Shown: positions 53,428-63,382, counted from the first letter of the stretch. The stretch is DNA of 64,000 nt from Pseudodesulfovibrio sp. S3 (GCF_004025585.1 NZ_QTZO01000003.1:186001-250000), one strand, 5' to 3'. Translations and numbers: made by a program. Notes: a model not told the origin generated them from the sequence alone.

Positions 53428-53880
53428 ATGCTGACAGCGAAGGACATCATGTCCACCGAATGTATTACCCTTACTCCCGACACCGATATCGCCACGGCAG
53501 CCAAAACCCTGCTGGACAACAAGATCAACGGTGCTCCCGTCCTGGAAAACGGTGCCGTGGTGGGCATCCTGTGTCAGACCGACCTGATCGCCCAACAGAA
53601 AAGGGTCACCCTGCCCTCTTTCTTCACCCTGCTCGACGGTGTGTTCCCCATTTCCTCGCATGAGGATCTGGAGCGGGAAATGAAGAAGATTTCCGCACTC
53701 AAGGTGGGCGACGCCATGACCCCGACTCCCACCTTCATCTCTCCCGAGACCAGCATCGAGGACATCGCCACCATGATGGCCAACGAAAAGCTCTACACCC
53801 TGCCCGTCCTTGATAACGGCAAGCTGGTAGGCGTGGTCGGCAAGGAAGACGTGCTCAAAACCCTCCTTCAGGGACAATAA
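53428..53880 (+). CDS. Two-CBS-domain protein
   Basis: A 150-residue protein made only of a pair of CBS motifs: LTAKDIMSTECITLTPDTDIATAA...INGAPVLENGAVVGILCQTDL (about 1-52) and LKVGDAMTPTPTFISPETSIEDIATMM...LYTLPVLDNGKLVGVVGKEDVL (about 90-145), with an insert between. Such pairs bind adenine nucleotides and act as energy sensors. The effector target is not evident. It is three bases after nnr and 11 before tsaE. Confidence 0.88.
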   Translation: MLTAKDIMSTECITLTPDTDIATAAKTLLDNKINGAPVLENGAVVGILCQTDLIAQQKRVTLPSFFTLLDGVFPISSHEDLEREMKKISALKVGDAMTPTPTFISPETSIEDIATMMANEKLYTLPVLDNGKLVGVVGKEDVLKTLLQGQ

Positions 53881-53891
53881 CGGTCTTTGGA

Positions 53892-54365
53892 ATGCCCCTC
53901 AGACTGCATTTGCCGGACCCGGAGGCCACGCTGGAGCTTGGCCGCACCTTGGCATCAATTATAGCCTTAACGCCTGACCCTCCTGCTTTGCTCTTGCAAG
54001 GCGAGCTGGGATCAGGCAAAACCACGTTAGTCAGAGGCTTTGTAGAGTCCCTGCCGGGCGCTGACATGGCGGAAGTTTCAAGTCCGAGCTTCAATATATT
54101 CAACCTGTACCCCACGGTTCCACCCGTGGCCCACTTCGACCTCTACCGGTTGGAAGGCATGGCCCCGGATGACGCTCTATTCGAGTGTCTGGAAGACCCG
54201 GATACCGTCACGGTTGTGGAATGGATACAATTTCTGGCCCGTGAAATGTGGCCGGATGAAGCAATTTTCTTGGAATGGACCCCATCTGACACTGGACGAA
54301 GCCTGACATTGCATGCAATGGGAAAAACGGCACAGGGCATTCTCAATGCCTTGATGCCCAAATAA
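53892..54365 (+). CDS. tsaE: tRNA threonylcarbamoyladenosine ATPase TsaE
   Basis: A 157-residue P-loop ATPase with LLLQGELGSGKTTLVRGF (about 33-50) as Walker A, the SSPSFNIFNLYP threonine/switch region, and the conserved HFDLYRLE and VVEWIQ segments. With TsaB, TsaC and TsaD it forms t6A37 on tRNAs that read ANN codons. An nnr-tsaE linkage is widespread in bacteria. Confidence 0.93.
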   Translation: MPLRLHLPDPEATLELGRTLASIIALTPDPPALLLQGELGSGKTTLVRGFVESLPGADMAEVSSPSFNIFNLYPTVPPVAHFDLYRLEGMAPDDALFECLEDPDTVTVVEWIQFLAREMWPDEAIFLEWTPSDTGRSLTLHAMGKTAQGILNALMPK

Positions 54366-54396
54366 GAACCGCACCAGACAAGAAGCAGTATTGATC

Positions 54397-55626
54397 ATGA
54401 ACATCGTCGTACAGAAATTCGGGGGCACTTCGGTCCGCAACCTGGAATGCCAACGCCAGGTCATGCAGAAAGTTCTTCGTCCCTACCGTGAAGGCAACAA
54501 AGTCATCGTGGTCCTCTCGGCCATGTCAGGCGAAACCAATCGCCTCCTTTCCCTCGCCCATGAGTGGTCGGAAAATCCCGACCTAGCTGAATGCGATTCT
54601 CTCGTCTCCACCGGCGAACAGATCTCCTGCGCACTCTTTTCCATGCTACTCAAACAACAGGGAGTCAAATGCCGCTCGGTACTCGGTTTCCAGGCTCCGG
54701 TCCAGACGGATTGCGCCTTTGGCAAGGCCCGCATCGTCAATATCGACGACGGTAAGCTCAAGACCATGCTCCAGGAATACGACATCCTGGTGGTGGCCGG
54801 TTTCCAGGGATGCGACGAAAACCAGCGTATCACCACTTTGGGACGCGGAGGGTCCGACACCTCTGCCGTGGCCCTGGCCGCTGCCCTCAAGGCTGACGTC
54901 TGTGAAATTTACACCGATGTTCCGGGCGTATTCACCACCGACCCGAACATGTGCTCCGATGCGCGGAAAATGGACAAGATCGCCTATGATGAAATGCTGG
55001 AAATGGCCAGCATGGGCGCCAAGGTACTCCAGATCCGCAGCGTTGAGTTTGCCAAAAAATACAATGTAACCGTCCATGTCCGCTCAACATTTTCCGATGA
55101 GCCGGGCACTTTAGTCACGCAGGAGGATAAAAGCATGGAATCCGTTCTCGTTTCCGGAATAGCATACGACAAGGATCAAGCCCGAATCACGCTAATACAC
55201 CTCAAGGACACCCCCGGCGTGTCCGCCCAGATATTCTCCCCTCTGGCTGAAGAAAAAATTCTCGTTGACATGATCGTCCAGAACCCCTCCAAGGACGGCT
55301 TGACCGACATGACCTTCACCATACCGCGCGCGGATGTGAAGCAGACCATCAAAACATTGGAAAAACTCCAATACGAAATAGGGTACGAAGAGCTTACCAG
55401 CAACCTGAACGTCGCCAAGGTGTCAATTATCGGCGTCGGCATGCGGAACCATTCCGGTGTGGCCTCACGGGCCTTCCGAGCGCTTGCCGATGAGAACGTC
55501 AACATCCTGATGATCAGCACGTCCGAGATCAAGATCACCTGCCTGATCGACGACAAGTACACCGAACTGGCTGTACGCACACTCCACAAAGCCTTCAACT
55601 TGGAAGAAGGCAAACACATAGAGTAG
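54397..55626 (+). CDS. lysC: Aspartate kinase
   Basis: A 409-residue kinase that makes aspartyl phosphate, the entry to lysine, threonine and methionine. Kinase domain: VQKFGGTSVRN at the N-terminus, STGEQISCALFSMLL, TLGRGGSDTSAVALAAAL (about 148-165). The C-terminal two ACT domains (about 260-409; VLVSGIAYDKDQARITLIHL and VAKVSIIGVGMRNHSGVASRAF) carry feedback control. ATG at 54397 is preferred to the TTG two codons upstream. It is four bases before cimA. Confidence 0.95.
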   Translation: MNIVVQKFGGTSVRNLECQRQVMQKVLRPYREGNKVIVVLSAMSGETNRLLSLAHEWSENPDLAECDSLVSTGEQISCALFSMLLKQQGVKCRSVLGFQAPVQTDCAFGKARIVNIDDGKLKTMLQEYDILVVAGFQGCDENQRITTLGRGGSDTSAVALAAALKADVCEIYTDVPGVFTTDPNMCSDARKMDKIAYDEMLEMASMGAKVLQIRSVEFAKKYNVTVHVRSTFSDEPGTLVTQEDKSMESVLVSGIAYDKDQARITLIHLKDTPGVSAQIFSPLAEEKILVDMIVQNPSKDGLTDMTFTIPRADVKQTIKTLEKLQYEIGYEELTSNLNVAKVSIIGVGMRNHSGVASRAFRALADENVNILMISTSEIKITCLIDDKYTELAVRTLHKAFNLEEGKHIE

Positions 55627-55629
55627 GCA

Positions 55630-57225
55630 ATGAGACACGTTACCATATATGACACGACGTTACGCGATGGGGCACAGGCCGAAGAACTGAATCTGACCAC
55701 TGAAGACAAGGTGCGCATAGCGCATAAGCTGGATGAACTGGGGATTCATTACATCGAAGGCGGCTGGCCCGGCTCCAACCCGACCGACAAGAAATTTTTC
55801 GAAGACATAAAAAAGTATACGTTCAAGAACGCCAAACTGACCGCATTCGGCTCAACCCATTTTGCCAAGACCTCGCCGGAAAAGGACCCGAACCTGGCCG
55901 GCTTGTTGGCCGCCGGGACATCAGTCATCACCATTTTCGGCAAGAGCTGGGATCTCCACGCCACCACGGCCCTGGGCATCTCCCTTGAACGCAATCTCGA
56001 ACTAATATTCAACAGCATCGCCTTCCTGAACAAACGGGTGGACGAAGTTATTTTCGACGCCGAACATTTTTTCGACGGCTACAAACACAACCCTGAATAT
56101 GCCCTCAAGGCCCTGGCTGCCGCCCATGAGGCCGGTGCCGCCCGCCTCGTCCTCTGCGACACCAACGGCGGCACTCTGACCCACGAGGTCGCCGAAGCCG
56201 TAAAAGCCGTTCAGGCACACCTGCCCGCAGGAAGCCTCGGCATCCATGCTCACAACGACTCTGAACTGGCAGTGGCCAATTCCCTGGAAGCGGTCCGTCT
56301 GGGCGCATCACAAGTGCAGGGCACCATCAACGGCTACGGGGAACGCTGCGGAAACGCCAACCTGTGCTCGGTCATTCCGAATCTCGAACTCAAGATGGGA
56401 ATCGACACCATCGGCCGGGACAATCTGCCCCGATTGCTGACGACATCCCACTTCGTCAGTGAAATCGGGAATCTGCGTCCCTTCATGCGGCAACCCTTCG
56501 TGGGTGCATCCGCCTTTGCCCACAAAGGTGGTATCCATGTCAGCGCCATCCTCAAGGATTCACGCACTTATGAACACATTGTGCCGGAATCCGTAGGAAA
56601 CGAGCAGCGCGTCCTGCTCTCCGACCAGGCAGGCCGATCCAACATCCTGTTCAAAGCCAAGGAGCTTGGCTATGAATTGGCCAAGGACGACCCCACTGTG
56701 GACCGCCTGCTCGCAGAGCTCAAACAAAAGGAAAGCATGGGTTACGAATATTCCGTAGCCGATGCTTCGTTTGAACTGGTCTTGCGCGAAGCTCTGGGCA
56801 AACCACTGAATTATTTCCACTTCAGAAATTTTTTCGTGGTCGACGCCAAACGCGAGGAAGATCCCGAACCGTTTACCGAGGCCACGGTCATCATCGACGT
56901 CAAAGGGCAACAGGAACACACCGCCGCCACTGGCATGGGTCCGGTCAACGCCCTTGACCGTGCCCTGCGCAAGGGGCTTGAACGGTTCTACCCCAATTTG
57001 AGCGAAATCCGTCTGCTGGATTTCAAAGTCCGTGTGTTGTCCGGTGCTGTCCGCGACACGGGCGGCACCGCCTCCTTTGTCCGCGTCCTGGTGGAAACAG
57101 GCGACAAAACGGAACGGTGGACCACCATGGGCGTCTCCCACAACATCATCGAGGCGAGTTGGCAAGCCGTAGTGGACGCCATCAACTACAAACTTCTCAA
57201 AGACGATCAGTTCATCGAAAAATAA
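55630..57225 (+). CDS. cimA: (R)-citramalate synthase
   Basis: A 531-residue DRE-TIM metallolyase that condenses acetyl-CoA and pyruvate to citramalate, giving 2-oxobutyrate for isoleucine without threonine. Catalytic DTTLRDG is at residues 8-14, HAHNDSELAVAN holds metal-binding histidines, and GYGERCGNANL follows. The long C-terminal regulatory LeuA-dimer domain (about 380-520) is present. The length and the N-terminus VTIYDTTLRDGAQAEELNLT place it with the long CimA form rather than LeuA. Its product feeds the acetolactate synthase at 3432. Confidence 0.92.
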   Translation: MRHVTIYDTTLRDGAQAEELNLTTEDKVRIAHKLDELGIHYIEGGWPGSNPTDKKFFEDIKKYTFKNAKLTAFGSTHFAKTSPEKDPNLAGLLAAGTSVITIFGKSWDLHATTALGISLERNLELIFNSIAFLNKRVDEVIFDAEHFFDGYKHNPEYALKALAAAHEAGAARLVLCDTNGGTLTHEVAEAVKAVQAHLPAGSLGIHAHNDSELAVANSLEAVRLGASQVQGTINGYGERCGNANLCSVIPNLELKMGIDTIGRDNLPRLLTTSHFVSEIGNLRPFMRQPFVGASAFAHKGGIHVSAILKDSRTYEHIVPESVGNEQRVLLSDQAGRSNILFKAKELGYELAKDDPTVDRLLAELKQKESMGYEYSVADASFELVLREALGKPLNYFHFRNFFVVDAKREEDPEPFTEATVIIDVKGQQEHTAATGMGPVNALDRALRKGLERFYPNLSEIRLLDFKVRVLSGAVRDTGGTASFVRVLVETGDKTERWTTMGVSHNIIEASWQAVVDAINYKLLKDDQFIEK

Positions 57226-57242
57226 GCATCTGAAAACACAAT

Positions 57243-57280
57243 CAAAACGGGCCGGCGAGATACTCACCGGCCCGTTTTGA
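57243..57280. terminator. Terminator after cimA
   Basis: AAAACGGGCCGGCG and CACCGGCCCGTTTT form a strong stem of about 13 pairs, flanked by A and T runs, between the convergent cimA and the EAL-HDOD gene. Confidence 0.88.
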
Positions 57281-57291
57281 TTGGATCATCC

Positions 57292-58560
57292 CTACTGGCT
57301 TTTCATGCTGGGCAACTGCCTTGCCGCCCAACTGGAAGCTTGCAGGTATTGCGTGGCTGCCTTGGGTACACTGAATCCATAACGTTTGAGAATAGCGTTT
57401 GCCACCTCCCACTTTCCCGTCTCCACAGCCTCAAGCATCCGAAGACAATTACCATATTCATTACGTTCGCCGCACAATCCGGCCTTGATGGCCTCGTCAA
57501 GGGCGATACCGTCAAGGGCCTTGTCCATGGGATAGGACAGCAAGGCGTCGAGTTTGGAAAACAACCCGAGCATGAACATGGTTTCCGGAGCGAGTTGGCA
57601 CTGTTCGATAGTCCCTGCAAGCTGAGAGAGGAAACGCCCCCGCTGCAAGGCCATATACGCCAGCTCTTCCCCTTTGGGCGTGGAGTCCAGATCAGTCATG
57701 ACGACAACAGTGGCCCAATGTTTCAGTTCATTCAAACCGAGCAAGGCAACGGCTTGCTGAATGGACTTGATTTCTCTCTTCAATCCAAAGGCGACCGAAT
57801 TTATGTACTTGAGTATCCTGTAGCTGAGACTGACGTCAGATGCGATGATGGAAGCCAATTCTTCCATGTCACAGCCCGGATTGTTCAACTCGCGAATCAA
57901 TTGCAGCTTGGAAACGGAGGCGACCTGAAGCCCGGCATCCTCTTCGATCAGCGGAAGGGAAAAGAAGGACCCCTGAAATATTTTGAAGCCCAGGGCTCGT
58001 GTCCCTTCAAACGCCTCCCAACTCGATACGTCGGTAGCCAGCAGCTTGCCTTCATAATTTTTCAATTTTCGACGAATATTGACGATATCGGATGGCATTT
58101 TTCCCTCAAGGGAGACCTTCACGATGTCGCATTTATCCATCAGGGAATCGAAAACGGATTCGTCCAGATCATTGTCAATGGCAACAGAACCACCCTGTTC
58201 ATGCATATTACTGACAAAGAAAGAGCCATGTTCGGAAGAGGCGGCAGTATTGCTGAAACCGAAAACAATATCACCCAGATATCCTGAAAAATCATAACTG
58301 TTCAAATGGTTATAGCCACTCATATTCAGAAGCAGCTTTTTGTCCGTGGAAAACTCAATGCCCAATGACGACAATTTTTCTTTCTGAAACGAAATCAAAT
58401 CCTCCAATGCGGCCACCTGCTCCGAGTGGCCTTGCGGAGGTGGACTGGAGAGCAATTCATAGCCCCAGACCGATTTTCCCCGATCAAAAATGGGCTGCCT
58501 GACAACCATGACCTGTTCTCCAACGTCCGCAGCCAGATCCGATAAGAGAGCATCACTCAT
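57292..58560 (-). CDS. Degenerate EAL plus HDOD signalling protein
   Basis: A 422-residue protein of the YuxH/CMP type. The N-terminal half (15-190) is EAL-like, opening VVRQPIFDRGKSVWGYELLSS, with ELL for EAL and without the DDFGTGYSS metal site, so it should not hydrolyse cyclic-di-GMP. The C-terminal HDOD domain (about 205-400; LQLIRELNNPGCDMEELASII, then SVAFGLKREIKSIQQAVALLGL) lacks HD catalytic residues. Such proteins act as protein-interaction modules in motility and signalling. AGGAGG lies eight bases upstream of the start. Confidence 0.88.
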   Translation of the reverse strand: MSDALLSDLAADVGEQVMVVRQPIFDRGKSVWGYELLSSPPPQGHSEQVAALEDLISFQKEKLSSLGIEFSTDKKLLLNMSGYNHLNSYDFSGYLGDIVFGFSNTAASSEHGSFFVSNMHEQGGSVAIDNDLDESVFDSLMDKCDIVKVSLEGKMPSDIVNIRRKLKNYEGKLLATDVSSWEAFEGTRALGFKIFQGSFFSLPLIEEDAGLQVASVSKLQLIRELNNPGCDMEELASIIASDVSLSYRILKYINSVAFGLKREIKSIQQAVALLGLNELKHWATVVVMTDLDSTPKGEELAYMALQRGRFLSQLAGTIEQCQLAPETMFMLGLFSKLDALLSYPMDKALDGIALDEAIKAGLCGERNEYGNCLRMLEAVETGKWEVANAILKRYGFSVPKAATQYLQASSWAARQLPSMKSQ

Positions 58561-58738
58561 ATCTCGCTCCTCCTGACATGTGCCTTATTGCATCGACTCA
58601 TATGTCTCCATTTGAGAATAGAATTCTGATTTTATTATCTACAGAAGCGGAAGATAACCGTAAAGAAATATATCTTTATTATAACGCATTCAACGCCACT
58701 CAAGATCATAACACGCCGAAATAACGATTCAATAATAT

Positions 58739-58775
58739 TGAACGCAAAAAAACCGCCCGGCACAGGCCGGGCGGT
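58739..58775 (-). terminator. Rho-independent terminator of gap
   Basis: On the minus strand ACCGCCCGGC pairs with GCCGGGCGGT around four bases and is followed by TTTTTTTGCG. It is 25 bases after the gap stop codon. Confidence 0.88.
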
Positions 58776-58800
58776 CGCTCTCTGTTATGGAAAGGGCTGC

Positions 58801-59784
58801 TTACAACATGCCTGCCGCCATTCCGGTCAACCGCAACAATTGATTGGTGAAACCGGCTTCGTTATCATACCAGATGATCAGCTTGAGTTGGGTACCGCCC
58901 ATTACGCGGGTCAGGGAGCTGTCCACCACGCCGCCGAAGGTGGACCCCATGAAGTCCGTGGAAACCAACGGCTCTTCAGTGTAGCCCATGGAATCGTTTG
59001 CGGCAGCCTTCAACGCGGCATTGACCTCGTCGGCTGTTGTCTCCCGCTTCAATTCACAGACCAGATCCACCAGGGAGACATTGGGCGTGGGCACGCGAAT
59101 GGCCATGCCGTCCAGGATGCCGTTGAGTTCCGGAATGACCAGACCCACGGCCTTGGCCGCACCGGTGGTGGTCGGCACCATATTCATGGCGCAGGCGCGG
59201 GCACGGCGCAAATCCTTATGGGAACCGTCCAGAATCCGCTGGCTCATGGTATAGGAATGCACGGTGGTCATGATGCCGTGCTTGATACCGAACTTGTCAT
59301 TGACCACCTTGGCCACAGGAGCCAGGCAGTTGGTGGTGCAGGAAGCATTGGAGATGATCTTGTGCTCAGGCTTGAGGTCACCGTCGTTGACGCCCACCAC
59401 CACGGTCACGTCCGCATTTTTCCCGGGAGCGGAGATGAGCACCTTCTTGGCACCACAGGCCAAGTGCTTTTCACAACTCTCCCGATCCGTAAATTTACCG
59501 GTGGATTCAACCACCAGATCACAACCCAAATCACCCCAAGTCCATTCGCCCGGCGCATTTCGGGTCACTTTCACAGACTTGCCGGCTATGACGAATCCGT
59601 CAGCCGAAGGCTGCACATCAAGGAAACGACCGTGCACGGAATCGTATTTCAACAGATGGGCAAGATCTTCGTTGGATGCACGCGCGTTGACAGCCACCAG
59701 TTCAAGATCACTCCGGTCCGCCAGCAATCGGGCGAGATACCGGCCGATCCGTCCAAATCCGTTTAATCCTATTTTCGTCGCCAT
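58801..59784 (-). CDS. gap: Glyceraldehyde-3-phosphate dehydrogenase
   Basis: A 327-residue type I enzyme converting glyceraldehyde 3-phosphate to 1,3-bisphosphoglycerate. NAD loop: KIGLNGFGRIGRYLARL. Catalytic Cys149 in SNASCTTNCLAP, catalytic His in TTVHSYTMSQ. The residue that follows the second strand is Ala (AVNARAS) where NAD-specific enzymes have Asp32 (VND...), so cofactor preference may be relaxed or shifted to NADP. AGGAGG lies nine bases upstream. It has its own promoter and terminator. Confidence 0.95.
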   Translation of the reverse strand: MATKIGLNGFGRIGRYLARLLADRSDLELVAVNARASNEDLAHLLKYDSVHGRFLDVQPSADGFVIAGKSVKVTRNAPGEWTWGDLGCDLVVESTGKFTDRESCEKHLACGAKKVLISAPGKNADVTVVVGVNDGDLKPEHKIISNASCTTNCLAPVAKVVNDKFGIKHGIMTTVHSYTMSQRILDGSHKDLRRARACAMNMVPTTTGAAKAVGLVIPELNGILDGMAIRVPTPNVSLVDLVCELKRETTADEVNAALKAAANDSMGYTEEPLVSTDFMGSTFGGVVDSSLTRVMGGTQLKLIIWYDNEAGFTNQLLRLTGMAAGML

Positions 59785-59842
59785 GCCAGCTTCCTCCTGT
59801 GGATTTGCGATTATCCCAATGCGGTTGATATAGAGATTAGGA

Positions 59843-59871
59843 ACAATACGATCTCAAGTATTTTACGTCAA
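59843..59871 (-). promoter_or_regulatory. Sigma-70 promoter of gap
   Basis: On the minus strand TTGACG (59871-59866), 17 bases, TATTGT (59848-59843), about 60 bases upstream of the start codon at 59784. Confidence 0.6.
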
Positions 59872-59877
59872 CGAGGT

Positions 59878-60630
59878 TTATAAACTTTTACTCCTCAGCA
59901 TATCCAGTGTCTCCCTGTCCGTGAAATCGAAATGAAGGGGTGTCAACGTGATATGTCCTTTCGTCAACAAGACCCGGTCGCGCCCCTCGCTGATCCTTTC
60001 GGGAGGGATATCCCCGGCAAGCCAATAATATGCCCTGCCGCGTGGATCCTGCCGGGTTTCATACCAATCCCGGTACGAGGCCCTGGTATGCGGGCACAAA
60101 ACCAGCTCCCTGGCCTCCTCGATGGGGCAATCCGGAAAATTGAGATTGAGCACACATTTCTTCGGCAGTTCCGCCCAGGGAATCCTGGTCAGCAATTCAG
60201 TGCAGTACTGCGCCTGACCGCTCATGTCCTGCGGATTGAAATTGTCCATGGACACGGCCATGGCCGGAATTTCCATGAGCGCACCTTCAGTAGCCGCCGA
60301 TACCGTACCTGAATAAAGAAGATCCACGCCGACATTGGCACCGGCGTTGATGCCGGACAGCACCAGATCCGGGGGGGCGGACAGTAACGTGGTCAAGCCG
60401 AGTTTCACGCAGTCCACAGGCGTACCGTAGACCCCCTGCCCTACAAAGCCGTTCTCCTTGAACTGCTTGACCCGGATGGGCATAAACAGGGTCACTGCAT
60501 GGCCTACTGCGGACTGTTCCGTAACCGGAGCAACCACATTGACCTCGTGGCCCGCCTCCTTCAAGGCAAAATAAAGAGAACGAAGGCCGATCGCCTGAAT
60601 TCCGTCGTCATTGGCGAGGAGTATATTCAT
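59878..60630 (-). CDS. surE: 5'/3'-nucleotidase SurE
   Basis: A 250-residue metal-dependent phosphatase acting on nucleoside monophosphates. The metal site is NILLANDDGIQAIGLRSLY (Asp8-Asp9), Ser42-region EQSAVGHAVTL, and VLSGINAGANVGVDLLYSGTVSAATEG with the Asn ligand. Length matches E. coli SurE (253). GGAG is five bases upstream of the start. Confidence 0.95.
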   Translation of the reverse strand: MNILLANDDGIQAIGLRSLYFALKEAGHEVNVVAPVTEQSAVGHAVTLFMPIRVKQFKENGFVGQGVYGTPVDCVKLGLTTLLSAPPDLVLSGINAGANVGVDLLYSGTVSAATEGALMEIPAMAVSMDNFNPQDMSGQAQYCTELLTRIPWAELPKKCVLNLNFPDCPIEEARELVLCPHTRASYRDWYETRQDPRGRAYYWLAGDIPPERISEGRDRVLLTKGHITLTPLHFDFTDRETLDMLRSKSL

Positions 60631-60779
60631 TGCTTCTCCGTGTACAAAAGCTTCAGTTTGACAATACGTATGAAATCAGGTTCATAACCAGAAGCGATCA
60701 ATGGCGCTTGCGCAATTGTCCGCAATCAACAAACATATGGATGATACCCGCATGAACGGGCTACCTCAACATCAATTCA

Positions 60780-61820
60780 ATGGCAAGATTCGTGGGAAAA
60801 AAATCTCAATATATCCATCACATGACACCGGGACAAACGGTTGACGACCTTTTTCTCCTGGCCAACGCCAATCAGGCGCAATCCAAAAACGGCCCCTATT
60901 GGAACATCACATTTCAGGATGCCACCGGCTCCATCGACGGCAAGATCTGGAGCCCCAAAAGCCTGGAATACCCAACCTTGGAACCGGGACAGATGGCCCG
61001 CGTCAAGGGCTTTGTGGAGAGCTATCGCGACAAAAACCAGCTCAAGGTCGACCACATGGACCTCCTTGAAACCTCCCATCCCGATGTGGACCTGGCCGAC
61101 TTTCTGCCCACCTCAAGCACGCCGCCAGAAGAGTTGATGGAGGCCATTGAAGACCTCGTCACCGAACACATGAAGCACAAACCATGGAAGATCTTCTGCA
61201 AAAGGGTGCTGGGCAACGAGGAGGTCAGGACCAAACTCCTGACCGCACCGGGCGCCAAAACCGTCCACCACGCCTATGTAGGCGGCCTGCTCGAACATTC
61301 CCTACAGGTAGCCCGCGCCTGCATGGCCCTGTGTACCGTGTATCCGCACCTGGACCGCCAGACATTGCTTGCCGGGGCCATATTCCATGACCTGGGCAAG
61401 GCATGGGAACTTTCCGGCGGTCTGGCCAACGACTACACCGACGAGGGCCGTTTGTTCGGCCACATCCAGATAGGCATGGAAAAATTGGAGCCGTTCCTGA
61501 AGAAAAGCAGGCACCTGGACGAAGACCTCAAGCTGCACTTCAAGCACCTGATCACCAGCCATCACGGAGAGCATGAATTCGGCTCTCCTGTCCGCCCCAA
61601 GACCCCCGAAGCGTTCGTTCTGCACTTTGCCGACAACATGGACGCCAAGTTGAACATCATCGACCAGGCCTATGCCGACATGGACAAAACCGGAGCGCAG
61701 TGGTCGCCCTATATGCGCTTTTTGGAGAGAAACGTCTTCCGGCCAACGACAACACCTGATAGTTCCCAAAAAAAGAATGCGAAACCGGAGAACCAATGTT
61801 TATTACCTTTGAAGGCATAG
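60780..61820 (+). CDS. YhaM-like 3'-5' exoribonuclease (OB fold + HD)
   Basis: A 346-residue protein. The N-terminal OB fold (about 12-95; [21 protein letters not shown]) binds single-stranded nucleic acid. The HD phosphohydrolase domain (about 145-320) has [31 protein letters not shown] and HLITSHHGE as metal ligands. This order is that of Bacillus YhaM, a 3'-5' exonuclease. No clear ribosome binding site precedes the start at 60780, so that start is the weakest part of the call. Its last 25 bases overlap tmk. Confidence 0.87.
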   Translation: MARFVGKKSQYIHHMTPGQTVDDLFLLANANQAQSKNGPYWNITFQDATGSIDGKIWSPKSLEYPTLEPGQMARVKGFVESYRDKNQLKVDHMDLLETSHPDVDLADFLPTSSTPPEELMEAIEDLVTEHMKHKPWKIFCKRVLGNEEVRTKLLTAPGAKTVHHAYVGGLLEHSLQVARACMALCTVYPHLDRQTLLAGAIFHDLGKAWELSGGLANDYTDEGRLFGHIQIGMEKLEPFLKKSRHLDEDLKLHFKHLITSHHGEHEFGSPVRPKTPEAFVLHFADNMDAKLNIIDQAYADMDKTGAQWSPYMRFLERNVFRPTTTPDSSQKKNAKPENQCLLPLKA

Positions 61821-62437
61821 AGGGCACCGGGAAATCGACCCAGATTACCAAGGTCAGGGAATACCTCGAATCCATGGGTAGAGAGGTCTTTCTAACCATG
61901 GAGCCTGGAGGCAGCCGCGTTGGTCGGGAACTCCGCAAGATGCTCCTGCATGTGGACAACAAGGACATCACGCCCATCACTGAACTGTTCCTCTATCTGG
62001 CTGACCGTGCGCAGCATGTCGGCCAGGTCATCCGGCCCGAACTGAAGGCCGGAAAAGTTGTGCTCTGTGACCGCTTCGCCGACTCCACCATCGTCTACCA
62101 GGGGTACGGGCGCGGCCTGGATACCATGATGCTCAAGCATCTTAACGAGGTGGCTGTGGATGGCTTGTGGCCCGACCTGACCCTTCTCCTCGACATCGAC
62201 CCGGAGATCGGCCTGAAACGGGCCACCCTGCGCAATATCCAGGATGGCAAGGCCAAGGAGGAAGGACGATTCGAGGCCGAACACCTCTCCTTTCACCAAC
62301 GTATTCGCCAAGGCTACCTGACCTGGGCGGCCCTCAACCACGATCGGATGAAAGTGATCAACGCTGCGGCATCGCCGGACGAAGTCTTCGAACGTATCCG
62401 GCTTACTCTTGATTCGTATCTGGACACAGCATCCTGA
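61796..62437 (+). CDS. tmk: Thymidylate kinase
   Basis: A 213-residue P-loop kinase phosphorylating dTMP to d[19 protein letters not shown] is Walker A (8-15), [12 protein letters not shown] the LID-linked loop, and [17 protein letters not shown] the DRY-like dTMP-binding segment. GGAG lies five bases upstream, within the end of the YhaM-like gene, so the two are coupled. Confidence 0.95.
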   Translation: MFITFEGIEGTGKSTQITKVREYLESMGREVFLTMEPGGSRVGRELRKMLLHVDNKDITPITELFLYLADRAQHVGQVIRPELKAGKVVLCDRFADSTIVYQGYGRGLDTMMLKHLNEVAVDGLWPDLTLLLDIDPEIGLKRATLRNIQDGKAKEEGRFEAEHLSFHQRIRQGYLTWAALNHDRMKVINAAASPDEVFERIRLTLDSYLDTAS

Positions 62438-62548
62438 GCCGATTATCTTCGCCTGGCATCAACAGAATATCACCTGGATTCTTTCAGGTATTGTGGTACG
62501 GTAACACCATAAAGGCCTTGTTCCGCATCATCAAAACAAACAAAGAGA

Positions 62549-63364
62549 ATGCCAGCCAAATTGCCCCCGACAAAAACCGGACCCTTTTCCGTTTCAGCAT
62601 GTGTGGATACGGCGAAATTCGTCGTGCTCCTGACCGCCCTGGCCGGTCTGCTTGTCATGGGTTCCCACCGCCTCGGCTATAATTGGCAATGGTATCGCAT
62701 TCCGCAATATCTCTGGCATAGCACCGATGAAGGCTTCACATGGGGTCTGCTCATGCAAGGCCTCGGGGTCACCTTTCAGATCTCCGCCATCAGCCTGATC
62801 CTGATGCTTGCCATCGGCATGACCACGGCCTTGCTCCGCATGACTCGCTCGTGGGCAGCCTGGGGCGTGGCCCGGGTCTACATGGAACTGATCCGCAACA
62901 CCCCCCTGCTCATCCAGATATTCTTCATCTATTTCGTCCTCGCCCCCATCCTGGACATGTCCGGTTTCTGGGCGGCGATCATTGCCCTCAGCCTGTTCGA
63001 AGGGGCCTATGCGTCGGAGATATTCCGAGCCGGTATCACATCCATCGACACGGGCCAGTGGGAGGCGGCCAAAAGCCTTGGCATGAGCCCCTTCGCCATG
63101 TACCGCCACATCATATTGCCCCAGGCCGTCAGGCGCGTGTTGCCGCCCCTGACAAGCCAGGCCGTGTCTCTGATCAAAGATTCCGCCCTTGTCAGCACCA
63201 TAGCCATTCTGGACCTTACGCAACAGGGACGAATGATCGACGCTGAAACGTTTTTAACATTTGAAATATGGTTTACCGTTGCCGCCATTTACCTTGTGGT
63301 CACCCTGACATTGTCCGGCGTGGTGCGCCTGCTGGAGCAACGGTTCAACGGCATCCAGCCATAA
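62549..63364 (+). CDS. Polar amino-acid ABC transporter permease
   Basis: A 271-residue inner membrane permease of the HisM/GlnP group. After an N-terminal membrane segment (about 22-40) come segments of the binding-protein-dependent permease domain starting LLMQGLGVTFQISAISLIL, with VYMELIRNTPLLIQIFFIYF, and the ATPase-coupling EAA loop EAAKSLGMSPFAMYRHIILPQAVRRVLPPLTSQ (about 182-215). The matching binding protein is the partial gene at 63522; the ATPase is probably beyond the window. Confidence 0.92.
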   Translation: MPAKLPPTKTGPFSVSACVDTAKFVVLLTALAGLLVMGSHRLGYNWQWYRIPQYLWHSTDEGFTWGLLMQGLGVTFQISAISLILMLAIGMTTALLRMTRSWAAWGVARVYMELIRNTPLLIQIFFIYFVLAPILDMSGFWAAIIALSLFEGAYASEIFRAGITSIDTGQWEAAKSLGMSPFAMYRHIILPQAVRRVLPPLTSQAVSLIKDSALVSTIAILDLTQQGRMIDAETFLTFEIWFTVAAIYLVVTLTLSGVVRLLEQRFNGIQP

Positions 63365-63382
63365 CCTCAAAAGGAGCGGACC

